Positions 47,490 to 56,809 of a stretch of 64,000 nt of DNA are shown here, piece after piece. The stretch is from assembly GCA_037039925.1 (NCBI GenBank), contig JAXRKP010002026.1:1-64000 (forward strand), in the 5' to 3' direction. Numbering within the stretch: position 1 is the stretch's first letter; each line of letters starts with the position of its first letter. The notes below the pieces were generated by a model that did no database searches, was not told the origin of the DNA, and worked only from the letters and a program-made list of their open reading frames with translations. This DNA comes from Doris montereyensis. Lineage: Eukaryota > Mollusca > Gastropoda > Nudibranchia > Dorididae. The position numbers and the translations under genes were made by a program.

Positions 47490-48135
47490 ATATTATAATC
47501 AAGATTTTAGATTTCGTGTTAAAAATTTAATCTAGATACATGTTCTATGTAATGCAGGTTATAGATTTCCAGTTAGAAATTAAATCTAGATATAGGTTCT
47601 ATAATGCAGGTTATAAATTTCAGTTCGAAATTAAATCTAGATATAGGTTCTATGTAATGCAGGTTATAGATTTCAGTTAGAAATTAAATCTAGATACATG
47701 TTCTATGTAATGCAGGTTATAGATTTCCAGTTCGAAATTAAATCTAGATATAGGTTCTATGTAATGCAGGTTATAGATTTCTAGTTAGAAATTAAATTTA
47801 GATACATGTTCTATGTAATGCAGATTATAGATTTCCAGTTAGAAATTAAATCTAGATATAGGTTCTAAGATTAAGATTTCTAATATTAAATCTAGATACA
47901 TGTTCTATGTAATGCAGTTTATAGAGTTTAAAATTAAATCTAGATACATGTTCTATGTAATGGAGATTATAGATTTCCAGTTCGAAATTAAATCTAGATA
48001 CATGTTCTATGTAATGCAGATTATAGATTTCCAGCTCGAAATTAAATCTAGATACATGCAATATATAATTCAGATGTTAGATTTCAAGTTAGAAATGATT
48101 CTAGATACATGTTATATGTAATGCAGAATTTAGAT
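47490..48135. repeat. Minisatellite, 54-bp unit (second type)
   Basis: About 12 units with TCTAGATACATGTTCTATGT, AATGCAGGTTATAG and CAGTTAGAAATTAAA. Each unit contains ATCTAGAT. The unit resembles intron sequence near 27440-27560 and before A2-A4 (AGATTTCGTGTTAGAAATTA), so the array probably grew out of the ancestral intron. Confidence 0.95.
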
Positions 48136-48418
48136 TTTGAGTCAGAGAGAGCTCTCTAGATGTATATTACGCCAGTTGATTATAGATTTTAAAATAAAGA
48201 AAACAAAACTAAATATGTACACATTTTGATTACTTCATTGCCGATTTAAATAATTTCTTTGTAACATATATGGAACCAGGTAGAACTTGTATTTATTTTA
48301 ATAGTTGAATTAGGAGAAAAAAAGCAAACACTTCAGCCTTGTAACGAAACATTCTACTTATGTTCATTGCCCAAATAGTAACATTAATTTCTTTGTGTTT
48401 CCATTTCTATTCCACAAG

Positions 48419-48693
48419 TCATAAGCCAAGTTGACACCACAGATGACCAGGGCAACGTCATTACGTCCATCCCTGGAGTGGCCGACGCACCGCTGGAACT
48501 TAGATGCTTGACCACTCTCTTCCTGGTATCTCTGACCTCGTGTCTTACACTTGGCGAGACGAACTTGGAGGGAATGTCAGTTCATCTCGTAACCTGGTAG
48601 TAAATGTAACCGCAGGACCAAATGTTACCTACTCATGCACAGCAAAGATCGGCAGCCACCAACAATCAAAGAGCGTTACGATCGATGTACAAG
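48419..48693 (+). CDS. Ig exon A5 (diverged), one-base deletion
   Basis: Acceptor TTCCACAAG, donor CAAG|GTACGC, phase 1-1. Reads VISQVDTTDDQGNVIT, LELRC, then after a missing T in CTCTTCC (about 48522, against CTCTTTCC) LPGISDLVSYTWRDELGG, NVTAGPNVTYSCTAKIGSH and VTIDVQG. It is 275 nt, which agrees with a single-base loss. Possible N-glycosylation sites are NVS, NVT and NVT. The domain is clearly a type A Ig but well separated from A1-A4. Confidence 0.82.
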
Positions 48694-48809
48694 GTACGCT
48701 ATGATGTCATTTGCCTGTAAGCTGCAAGACTTCAGACAGTAAAATTGTACCATTTATCCTAGGAAAAGCAAAACATCATCCAGAAGTAAATAGGCGGCTT
48801 TACATACGT

Positions 48810-49120
48810 ATCGGGGGGGGGGGGGGGGGAGGGAAGAAAAAAAAAATGTCATGTGAGATTTGATTGGGTAACACCTAGGGGTGGGGGGGGGGGGGGGTGG
48901 GGGTCGCATTTCAGTCGATGTGTTAGGTAAGCTATCGTGTGCTTTCCTTTTGATTTGATGGCAAGGTGAGGGAGTCGGTAAGCACAATTTGGAGAGACAA
49001 GTTTTGGTTTTACTTAGATGAGGGCAACGTTACCTGAAACATAAAAAGGCTTTAAGCCTTTAAGTGCACAGTGTTGTGATCAGCACACGATACCTCCTGT
49101 TTGTCGTCTTTCTCCTATCC
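48810..49120 (+). pseudogene. Decayed type A Ig exon copy 1, with G runs
   Basis: After two long G runs (about 48811-48829 and 48881-48902) comes TCAGTCGATGTGTTAGGTAAGC, which resembles the 3' end and donor of a type A exon. Further on, ATTTGGAGAGACAAG matches the Trp-Arg-Asp region of A5 (VSYTWRDE) and TTTAAGTGCACAGTG matches the FKCIV Cys region of A1-A4. Stops and gaps break it. Confidence 0.5.
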
Positions 49121-49199
49121 ACTTACCTGAACCAGAGAGGGGGGGGGGGGGGTTCGATTTCGGTCTAAAGAAGATAGAGTCGAATTTTTCAAACGTTGA

Positions 49200-49265
49200 T
49201 GGGGCTCGAACCCATTACCTTTTTGGTTGAGAGGCCAACACCGTGCCTTAAGATTACTGAGCCTC
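49200..49265 (-). mobile_element. tRNA-like retroposon fragment
   Basis: Minus strand: GGCTCAGTAATCTTAAGGCA, GGCCTCTCAACCAAAAAGG and a box-B-like GGGTTCGAGCCCC. Related pieces lie at about 7955-8055, 49715-49760 and 50690-51055. Confidence 0.5.
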
Positions 49266-49299
49266 CCTCCTCCCCCCCCCCCCAGGAAGAGTAAAAAGA

Positions 49300-49610
49300 T
49301 AACCAAGAAGAACACTTTTTGTTTAAAAAAAACAACCCACATCCGGTGAGATTTGTATGGCGAACACCTGAGATTGAAGGAGGGACGTGGGGGGGGGGGG
49401 GGTGGGGGTTGCATTACAGTCAATGTGTCAGATAAGCTACAGTGTCTTTACGTTTGAAGACAAGGTGAGGGAGTCTGTAAGCACAATTTGGAGAGACAAG
49501 TTTTGGTTTTTCTTAGAGGAGGGCAACGTTACCTGGAAACATGAAAGAAGGCTTGAAGTCTTTAAGCGCACAGAGTGTTGTGATCTGCACACGAGAGCTC
49601 CTTATTATCG
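49300..49610 (+). pseudogene. Decayed type A Ig exon copy 2
   Basis: A second version of the 48810-49120 segment: G run near 49390, TCAGTCAATGTGTCAGATAAGC, then a frame reading ESVSTIWRDKFWF and EEGNVTWKHERR, then TTTAAGCGCACAG. The order and spacing match copy 1, so the pair arose by a duplication of about 500 bp. It is read in a 140-codon open frame that has no proper splice sites, so it is probably not coding. Confidence 0.45.
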
Positions 49611-49879
49611 TTGGACTAGGGGACGATCCACCTATCTAAACCAAAGGGGTAGGTTTTACTCCCAAAAAATAAGATTATTTTTTCAACATTCAAACAAGGG
49701 TTTAACCAACCACTTCTGGGTCGAGAGGCTGACACCTTGCCGAATCCTAAAAAAGGGAAGGGGAAGGGAGGATAGATTGGATAGACAAGGGCAAACAGAT
49801 TTGTGGTAGCTATCTGTATGTCATTTTATTAGAAATGGGTTTTTTCCAAAACGAAGCTAGGTATTGTGAAAGTCAGAGA

Positions 49880-50000
49880 AGTTATATTCAATTCAATTCG
49901 ATTCAATTCAATTCAATTGAATTCAATTGAATTCAATTCAAGTCAATTCAATTCAATTCAATTCAAATACTTTATTTCATCCCAAAGGGAAATTTGGTAT
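49880..50000 (-). mobile_element. Retroposon 3' end with (GAATT)n tail
   Basis: On the minus strand, CCCTTTGGGATGAAATAAAG is followed by GTATTT and many GAATT repeats (49886-49965). A conserved end plus a pentanucleotide tail is typical for the 3' ends of CR1/L2-like LINEs and SINEs that use them. The family is not identified. Confidence 0.5.
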
Positions 50001-50029
50001 TCAGACGTGTAAAAATGACTATAAGTATG

Positions 50030-50475
50030 AGTAGATGAATCATCTAAATGGATATAAGAATTAACGTGTCCATGCACACATCCTAAATGGATATAAAAAT
50101 TAACGTTTCCATGCACACATCATATAAATGGATATAAGAATTAACGTTTCCATGCACACATCATATAAATGGATATAAGAATTAACGTTTCCATGCACAC
50201 ATCATATAAATGGATATAAGAATTAACGTTTCCATGCACACATCATATAAATGGTTATAAAAATTAACGTTTCCATGCACACATCATATAAATGGTTATA
50301 AAAATTAACGTTTCCATGCACACATCATATAAATGGTTATAAAAATTAACGTTTCCATGCACATCATATAAATAATATAATAAAATTAACGTTTGGTTAT
50401 TAGAAAAATTAACGTTTCCATGCACACATCATCTAAATGGATATAAGAATTAACGTTTCCATGCACACATCATGT
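50030..50475. repeat. Minisatellite, 41-bp unit
   Basis: About ten copies of ATAAGAATTAACGTTTCCAT plus GCACACATCATATAAATGG. It lies directly next to the retroposon end and may derive from its body. Confidence 0.93.
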
Positions 50476-50694
50476 ATACTATCTTATTATTTTTTTAACA
50501 GAAATGCAAAAAAAAAGTAATAGTAATAATATATTTTCTTTTCTAGAGGCTATTTTTGATATTAGACAAAATATATATAGACTAGGTGTCGTTCCACCTA
50601 CCTTGACCAGGGCGCAAGGCGGCGGGGTGGAGGGGGGTGGGAGGCAGATTTTGTTTAGCTCGAAAAAACTTGAGAAAATATGTCAGCTTTTCGC

Positions 50695-51055
50695 AGGTCT
50701 CAAACTCACTGCCTTTTGGTTGAAAGGCCGACACGTTGCCTCTGATCTACAAACTCACTGTCTTTTGGCTGGAAGGCCGACACCTTGCATCTGAACTACA
50801 AACTCACTGTCTTTTAGCTGGAAGGCCGACACCTTGCATCTGAACTACAAACTCACTGTCTTTTGGCTGGAAGGCCGACACCTTGCATCTGAACTACAAA
50901 CTCACTGTCTTTTGGCTGGAAGGCCGACACCTTGCATCTGAACTACAAACTCACTGTCTTTTGGCTGGAAGGCCGACACCTTGCATCTGAACTACAAACT
51001 CACTGTCTTTTGGCTGGAAGGCCGACACCTTGCCTTTGGACTACAAACTCCCCAG
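50695..51055. repeat. Minisatellite, 49-bp unit, derived from a tRNA-like head
   Basis: About seven copies of CTGTCTTTTGGCTGGAAGGC plus CGACACCTTGCATCTGAAC. The first unit (about 50695-50755) is the tRNA-like retroposon sequence also seen at 49200, so the array appears to be seeded by it. Confidence 0.9.
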
Positions 51056-51099
51056 GAGAAGAAGATGATAGAAACACTAAATTGATCATGTATAAAAAA

Positions 51100-51275
51100 A
51101 ATAATTAAATCAACATATGTAGACGGAAAAGGAACATAACATCGATCCTAAATCAACGTATGTAGACGGAAAAGTAACATAACATCGATCCTAAATCAAC
51201 GTATGTAGACGGAAAAGGAACGTAACATCGATCCTAAATCAACGTATGTAGACGGAAAAGGAACATAACGTCGAT
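51100..51275. repeat. Minisatellite, 43-bp unit
   Basis: Four copies of TGTAGACGGAAAAGGAACAT plus AACATCGATCCTAAATCAACG. Confidence 0.93.
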
Positions 51276-51279
51276 CCTT

Positions 51280-51350
51280 GTTAAACGAAGATTCGAACTC
51301 ACAAGACAAGGACCTGTAGATTAACCCCTTGGCCACTAGACTGTTAACTA
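51280..51350 (-). mobile_element. tRNA-like SINE head
   Basis: Minus strand: TAGTGGCCAAGGGGTTAATC (box A, Ser/Leu-like) and GTGAGTTCGAATCTTCG (box B). No full tRNA fold was worked out, and no long body follows. It is more likely a SINE fragment than a working tRNA gene. Confidence 0.5.
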
Positions 51351-51475
51351 TTAACGTTATTACAGAGACGCATATGAAAACAACCACAGCACACAAGGAA
51401 TTGTATTGTCATAGCAACGTGGAAAATCAAAATGAATTTTAATATTAAGCCTTCATCCAATTTTATCTGTCACAG

Positions 51476-51563
51476 TGCTTGAAGCTCCAGTGCTGATTAT
51501 CTTGGGAGAAGCAATGTCTTCTGGTTTGTCATTTGATAAAGATCATCAGCTGCAGTGTGACGC
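51476..51563 (+). CDS. Ig exon B1-5 (diverged)
   Basis: 88 nt, phase 1 to 2, intact. Acceptor TTATCTGTCACAG, donor GC|GTAAGT. Reads VLEAPVLIILGEAMSSG and LSFDKDHQLQCDA. Length, phases and Cys position equal those of B1-1 to B1-4, which confirms it although the sequence has diverged. Confidence 0.85.
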
Positions 51564-51699
51564 GTAAGTATACAGTTACCAGAGCGATTTTGCATTTATC
51601 GAAATGAAAGAACGACAGGTAGAAAGAAGGAAGGAGGGGAAAGAAGCTGAAAGTTGAGGTAGGGTAATCTACGAGGAGAGTCATGAAATTAACGTAAAA

Positions 51700-52450
51700 T
51701 AAGCCATAAGTTGGAAAGTTCTCATTCGATCAAAATGAAATTTTAGCATGAAGAACTCACACCATGTATCTACTTCACAACGTAATCCTCGTGAAGATCG
51801 ATGTATTTTTTTCCAACGGGGCACAAGGAATATAAATACCCTTTTCTAAAAACAAAAACATGCTCATCGAGAGATTGAAACCGATTCTTTGCTCCTTCAA
51901 CTAGATTTTCTTCTTCGGTGAAGCTTTGTCCTGAACAGGTGATAATCTTTGTCCTGGATAGGTGATAATCTTTGTCCTGTCAAGTGATAATCTTTGTCCT
52001 GAACAGGTGATAATCTTTGTCCTGACAGGTGATAATCTTTGTCCTGAATAGGTGCTAATCTTCGTCCTGAACAGGTGCTAATCTTTGTCCTGGACAGGTG
52101 ATAATCTTTGTCCTGAACTGGTGATAATCTTTGTCCTGGATCTTTGTCCTGAACAGGTGATAATCTTTGTCCTGAACAGGTGATAATCTTTGTCCTGAAC
52201 TGGTGATAATCTTTGTGAACAGGTGATAATCTTTGTCCTGACAGGTGATAATCTTTGTCCTGAACAGGTGATAATCTTTTTTCCTGAACAGGTGATAATC
52301 TTTGTCCTGAACAGGTGATAATCGAATGAAGCAAGATCCGAACCGTATGGTTAATGTGCCACTCCTTAGTCAGTTTTGACGTATGCGGTGAGGCATCGTC
52401 ATGCTGCAAGACGGTGATGCCTTAACTCAGATTTCCATGCTCCATACCTA
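51700..52450 (-). pseudogene. Mariner-like transposase relic, invaded by a minisatellite
   Basis: Minus strand, read from high to low coordinates: ITVLQHDDASPHTSKLTKEW (second catalytic Asp region, usual HDNARPH), then TVRILLHS, then SFDYHLFRT, which holds the third Asp of the DDD triad (usual SDYHLF). Near 51829-51773 the end reads LVPRWKK and, after a one-base shift in an A run, YIDLHEDYVVK, matching the mariner C-terminus. The PPYSPDLAP part between the Asp motifs is missing. Between the two ends, the DYHLFRT codons are repeated about 18 times as a 23-bp array. The N-terminal DNA-binding part is not recognised. It lies in the intron between B1-5 and B2-5 and is clearly dead. Confidence 0.7.
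51920..52325. repeat. Minisatellite, 23-bp unit, inside the mariner relic
   Basis: About 18 copies of AGGTGATAATCTTTGTCCTG plus AAC. Read on the minus strand, one frame of each unit gives DYHLFRTK, the transposase motif. The 23-bp period is not a multiple of three, so the frame changes at each unit. Confidence 0.95.
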
Positions 52451-52674
52451 TATAAGTTACTGATTCATTTCATAGTTGTCTCCCTTGAAAGATTTCAAAA
52501 ATATTCATCATGGACGTAAACGTGGACCTGTACACCGTTCTTGTGTCGTCGTGAGACTAAACTCGCGCTCTTGAAATAATGATATCCAAGTTTTCGACTC
52601 CTTACAATGTTAGATCCGACTTTGTCTTGCTTTGAATATTGACATTTAACACTCTTGTTTTCACTCCCACATTC
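52451..52674. other. Intron; possibly further mariner remnant
   Basis: Unique sequence that should hold the 5' half of the mariner element if its length were normal, but I recognise no motif in it. Confidence 0.3.
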
Positions 52675-52850
52675 GTCCAAAGTATAAATGAGTACCAGTA
52701 TCAGCTGGGGAGTAGAAACCTGAGACAGGCTAGCGTCCTGTCTGGAAAGCAGTCTACGACTGGTTAGTTTTACCTGTTCTGTTTCACGTTATACGAGTCG
52801 GGAGTCTCTCCGGCGCCATGGGACGTACACCCTTTCAGGGATTTCACTGT
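52675..52850 (+). mobile_element. SINE fragment
   Basis: Contains AGTATAAATGAGTACCAG, GGAGTAGAAACCTGAGACAG, GCGTCCTGTCTGGAAAGCAG and TGTTTCACGTTATACGAGTC, a diverged body of the SINE family at 15999. Confidence 0.6.
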
Positions 52851-54000
52851 AGTTGTCTATACAGCTAACGACGAAAGGGATTTTACTGTAATTGTCTATA
52901 CAGCTAACATTGAGAGGGATTCTAGAGCAGTTGTCTATACAGCTAAGGACGAAAGAGATTTTACTATAGAAGTCTATACAGCTAAGGATGAAAGATATTT
53001 TACTATAGAAGTCTATACAGCTAAGGATGAAAGATATTTTATTATAGAAGTCTTACAGCTAAGGATGAAAGATATTTTACTATAGAAGTCTATACAGCTA
53101 AGGACGAAAGATATTTTACTATAGAAATCTATACAGCTAAGGATGAAAGATATTTTACTATAGAAGTCTATACAGCTAAGGATGAAAGATATTTTACTAT
53201 AGAAGTCTATACAGCTAAGGATGAAAGATATTTTACTATAGAAGTCTATACAGGCTAAGGACGAAAAGGGATTTTACTATAGAATCTAACAGATAAGGTC
53301 GAAAGAGATTTTACTATAGAAGTTTACAGCTAAGGAGAAAACATTTTACATAGAAGTCTATACAGCTAAGGACGAAATATATTTTACCCACCAGCAAGAA
53401 TTATACAGCTAAGGACGGTCAACAATATTTTATTTTTTTTCTTTTCATTTTCATGCAACGATGAAAGAGATACAAAATACAAATTGTCTATACAGCTAAG
53501 GACGAAAGGGATTTTACTATAGAAGTCTATACAGCTAAGGACGAAAGGGATTTTACTATAGAAGTCTATACAGCTCATTGATGAAAGAGATCAAAGAAAC
53601 AAAGTCTATACAGCTAAGGAGAAAGATATTTTCTTATAGTCTATACAGCTAAGGACGAAAGATATTTTACTATAGAAGTCTATACAGCTAAGGACAGAAA
53701 GATATTTTACTATAGAAGTCTATACAGCTAAGGAGTCATATTTTACTATAGAAGTCAATACAGTTAAGGACGAAAGATATTTTACTTTTAGAAGTCTTTA
53801 TATTTAAGGATCGAAAGATATTTTACTATAGAAGTCTATACAGCTAAGGACGAAAGATATTTTACTATAGAATCTATACAGCACCGATAAGGAAATATAA
53901 GAAAGATTTTTACTATAGAAGTCTATACAGCTAAGGATGAAAGATATTTTACTATAGAAGTCTATACAGCTAAGGACGAAAGATATTTTACTACTTTATT
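52851..54000. repeat. Minisatellite, 39-bp unit
   Basis: About 28 copies of AAGGACGAAAGATATTTTAC plus TATAGAAGTCTATACAGCT, with damaged units near 53290-53480 and 53750-53900. It ends 18 bases before exon B2-5 and forms most of the 3' part of the intron. Confidence 0.95.
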
Positions 54001-54018
54001 TCTTCTCTTTATCATCAG

Positions 54019-54205
54019 AGGTCGTGTTGCATCACTAGTGTCACTCCAATACGAATTTCTCAAAAAGATAACGTCAGCGTTGTTACAGACAGTAGCAACG
54101 TTTACACGATGACCAATGACGTCACAAACAGAACATACACGTGTAAAGCAGCCTATTTAACGGCTGCCTCACCCACCAGCAATGAATTAACTGCATCATT
54201 TAACG
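54019..54205 (+). CDS. Ig exon B2-5 (diverged), two-base insertion
   Basis: Acceptor TCTTTATCATCAG, donor AACG|GTAGGT. Reads GRVASLVSLQYEFLK, then after two extra A in CTCAAAAAGATAAC (about 54059-54063) DNVSVVTDSSNVYTMTND, VTNRTYTCKAAYLTAASP and ELTASFNG. It is 187 nt, exactly two over 185. The conserved Tyr and Cys71 are kept; NVS and NRT are possible N-glycosylation sites. Confidence 0.82.
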
Positions 54206-56344
54206 GTAGGTCAACAAGTCACTCTTTTTTCTTTTTCTTTACATTTTCATGCAACGATGACATAGAGATCCAAGACACAAATTGTCTTTTTCTTTCACAT
54301 TAATTTTCTTTCTTTACATTTTCTGTTTCTTTACATTTTCAATCATCGATGACATAGAGATCCAAGACACAAATGTCCTTTCCTTACTCGGTAATTTTCT
54401 TTTCATTTTTCCTTTACATTTCCAGTCATTGATGATATAGAGATCAAAGAAACAAATGGCCTTTCCTTTTCACAGTAATTTTCTTTTCTTAATTCCCATA
54501 CATTTCCAGTCATTAATAACATAGAGATTCAATACACAAACGGCCTTTCCTTTCACAGTAATTTTCTTTTTTTTTTGCCTTTACATTTCCAGTCATTGGT
54601 TTTACATAGACATCCAAGACACAAATGACATTTCCATTCACATTATTTTTATTTTTATTTTTCCTTTATATTTCAAGTAATCGATGACATTGAGATCCAA
54701 GACACAAAATGGCCTTTCCTTCCACGTTAATTTTCTTTTCCTTTCCTTTACATTTTCTGTCACCGATGACATAGTGAAATATAAGACCCAAGACACACAT
54801 TGCCTTTCCTTTCACAGCAATTTCCTTTTCTTCCTTCTTGACATTTCCAGTCATCGATGACATAGAGATCAAGGAAACAAATGACCTTTCCTTCGACAGT
54901 TATTTTCTCTTCTTTTTTTATTTTGCATTTCCTGTCATTGATGACATAGAGATCGAAGACACAAGCAGTCTTTCAATTCACAGTAAATTTCTGTTCGCTT
55001 TCTTTACATTTCTAGTCACTGATGACATAGCTATTCAAGACATAAAAGGCCTTTTCTTTCACTGTAATTTTATTTCCTTTTCCTTTAGATTTCCATTCAC
55101 TGATAACATAGAAATCCAAGAAACAAACGGTCATTCCTTTCACAGTAATTACATTCCCTTTTTCCTTTACATTTCCAATCATTAATAACATAGAGATCCA
55201 AGACACAAATAGCCTTTCCCTTCACAGTAATTTTCTTTTCTTTTTCTTTACATTTCCAGTATTTGATGACATAGAGATCCAAGACATAATAGGTGAAACC
55301 CTTCCTTTTCGCAGTAATTTGCTGTTCTTTTTCTTTACATTTTCCACTCATTGATGACGTAGAGATTTAAGACACAAAACGGTCTTTCCATCGCCAGTCA
55401 GCTATTGACATAGAGATCCAGGATACAAACGGTCATTCTTTTCACAGTAATTTTCTTTCATTATTCCTTTACATTTCCAGTCATTGATCAGATAGAGATC
55501 CAAGACACAAATAGCCTTTCCCTTCATATTTTTTTTTTTTTTAAATTTTTTTTTACATTTCCTGTCATTGATTGATGACATAGAGATCCAAGGCACAAAT
55601 TGCCTATCATTTCACAGTACTTTTTTTTTCTTCTTTTTTACATTTCCTGTCGTTTTACAGTCAATTTCTTTTCTTTTCCTTTACATTTCCTGTCATGAAT
55701 GACAGAGATCCAAGACACAAATGGCCTTTCATTTCCCAGTAATTTCTTTTCTTTTTTCTTTACATTTCTTGTTATCGAGGACATAAAGATCCAAGACACA
55801 AATGACCTTTCCTTTCAAAGTAACCGTTTTTTCATTTTTCCTTTACATTTCCAATCATTGATGACATAGGGATCCAAGACATACACAGCCTTTCCTTTCA
55901 CAGTAATTTTCTTTTTCTTTTTTCTTTACATTTCCAGTCAACTATGACATAGAGATCCAAGACACAAAGGGCTGTTTCTTTCATTGTAATTTTCTTTCTT
56001 TTTTCTTTTATATTTCCAGCCATTGATAACATAGAAATTCAAGACACAAATGGCCTTTCCTTTCACAGTAATTTTCTTTTCATTTCCTTTACATTTCCTG
56101 GCATCGATGATATAGAGATCTAAGACATAAATGGCCTTTCCTTTCACAATATATTTTAATTCCTTTTTCCTTTACATTTCCAATCATTGATGAATCCAAG
56201 ACACACACGGCCTTTCCTTTCACACTAACAAAATTTTTCTGTTTCTTTACATTCCCAATCATGGATACGTAGAGATCCAAGACATAAATGGCCTTTCCTT
56301 TTAAAAGCAATTTTCTTTTCTTTGTTTTCCCGTCACATTTCCAG
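54206..56344. repeat. Array of about 75-83 bp units, each a copy of the exon A6 splice junction
   Basis: The whole intron between B2-5 and A6 is about 27 imperfect units. Each has a T-rich tract, TTTACATTTCCAG, then TCATTGATGACATAGAGATC and CAAGACACAAATGGCC, then CACAGTAATTTTC. The last unit is the true 3' splice site and first codons of exon A6 (VIDDIEIQDTNG). About half of the upstream units keep an AG at the splice position; others have CAA, CTG or CAT. Short open frames here repeat IDDIEIQDTN. Confidence 0.93.
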
Positions 56345-56751
56345 TCATCGATGACATAGAGATCCAAGACACAAATGGTGAAACAGTGATAACTTTAAGC
56401 GCCAACATCAACTCACAGGTGAGTCTAGAGTGCAAGGTGTCACTATTGCCTGCTAGTCTCTGGCCAGGTGAGCTACACCTGGTACGACCAGAACAACACT
56501 GTGGTGGGGAACGAGTCCACTCTGATAGTTGCAGTGACGGCGTCCTTCAACTCCACCTTTTCATGTCACGCTAGGATTGGAAGCCACGTACAGGTGTCCA
56601 GCAATCTAGTGGCGGTGATGCAAGCGGTGTCAGCAATATCACCTTCTTCCCAAGTGGAGTTACTTTTGATTAGTTGACCATTGTTGTCGGTCTGCAAGTA
56701 GCCGTGTCCATCGTCGTTATCATCGTCATGATCGTTGGATGTTTTGTCTAG
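56345..56751 (+). CDS. Terminal exon: Ig domain A6, hydrophobic segment and stop
   Basis: Phase 1 start at TCATCGATGAC. Reads VIDDIEIQDTNGETVITLS, VSLECKV (B-strand Cys), then after a frame break near 56451-56465 VSYTWYDQNNTVVG (C-strand Trp), FNSTFSCHARIGSH (F-strand Cys with the type A GSH motif) and VSSNLVAVM. A short Ser/Pro linker follows. The frame as given stops with TGA at 56675-56677, but in the neighbouring frame from 56674 there is LTIVVGLQVAVSIVVIIVMI, then VGCFV and TAG at 56749-56751, a typical membrane helix. One missing T at 56674 would explain both. If so, the protein is membrane-anchored with almost no cytoplasmic tail. No poly-A signal is seen close by. Confidence 0.75.
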
Positions 56752-56809
56752 TTAAGTCTGTAGATCAAAATTATGTTGTGGTTGTTCTCGTTCTTAATGT
56801 TGTTTTTCT

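Larger units (their letters stand above)
7111..56751 (+). other. Gene model: multi-Ig-domain surface protein, 19 exons (5' end not in window)
   Basis: Overall model of the exons listed separately. Seven type A Ig exons (phase 1-1) alternate with six type B Ig domains (two exons, phases 1-2-1), giving 13 Ig-like domains and roughly 1200 residues. A hydrophobic segment and a stop close the gene near 56751. The exon lengths (276, 88 and 185 nt) and phases repeat so exactly that the model supports itself. No signal peptide exon is visible, so the gene probably starts upstream of the window. Ig arrays like this usually act in adhesion or recognition at the cell surface, but the ligand is unknown. 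I do not recognise a named family: A-B pairs of Ig domains recall the paired Ig domains of molluscan fibrinogen-related proteins, but no fibrinogen domain is present. Several small indels interrupt the frame. Transcript evidence would be needed to decide whether it is expressed or a pseudogene. Confidence 0.75.

Noticed and set aside
49387..49809. 140-codon open frame as an independent gene
   Set aside because: It overlaps the decayed type A exon copy; no splice sites, no start context and no complete Ig domain.
51280..51350. Functional tRNA gene on the minus strand
   Set aside because: Box A and B are visible, but a cloverleaf with a proper acceptor stem was not found, and similar tRNA-like heads in the window belong to retroposons.
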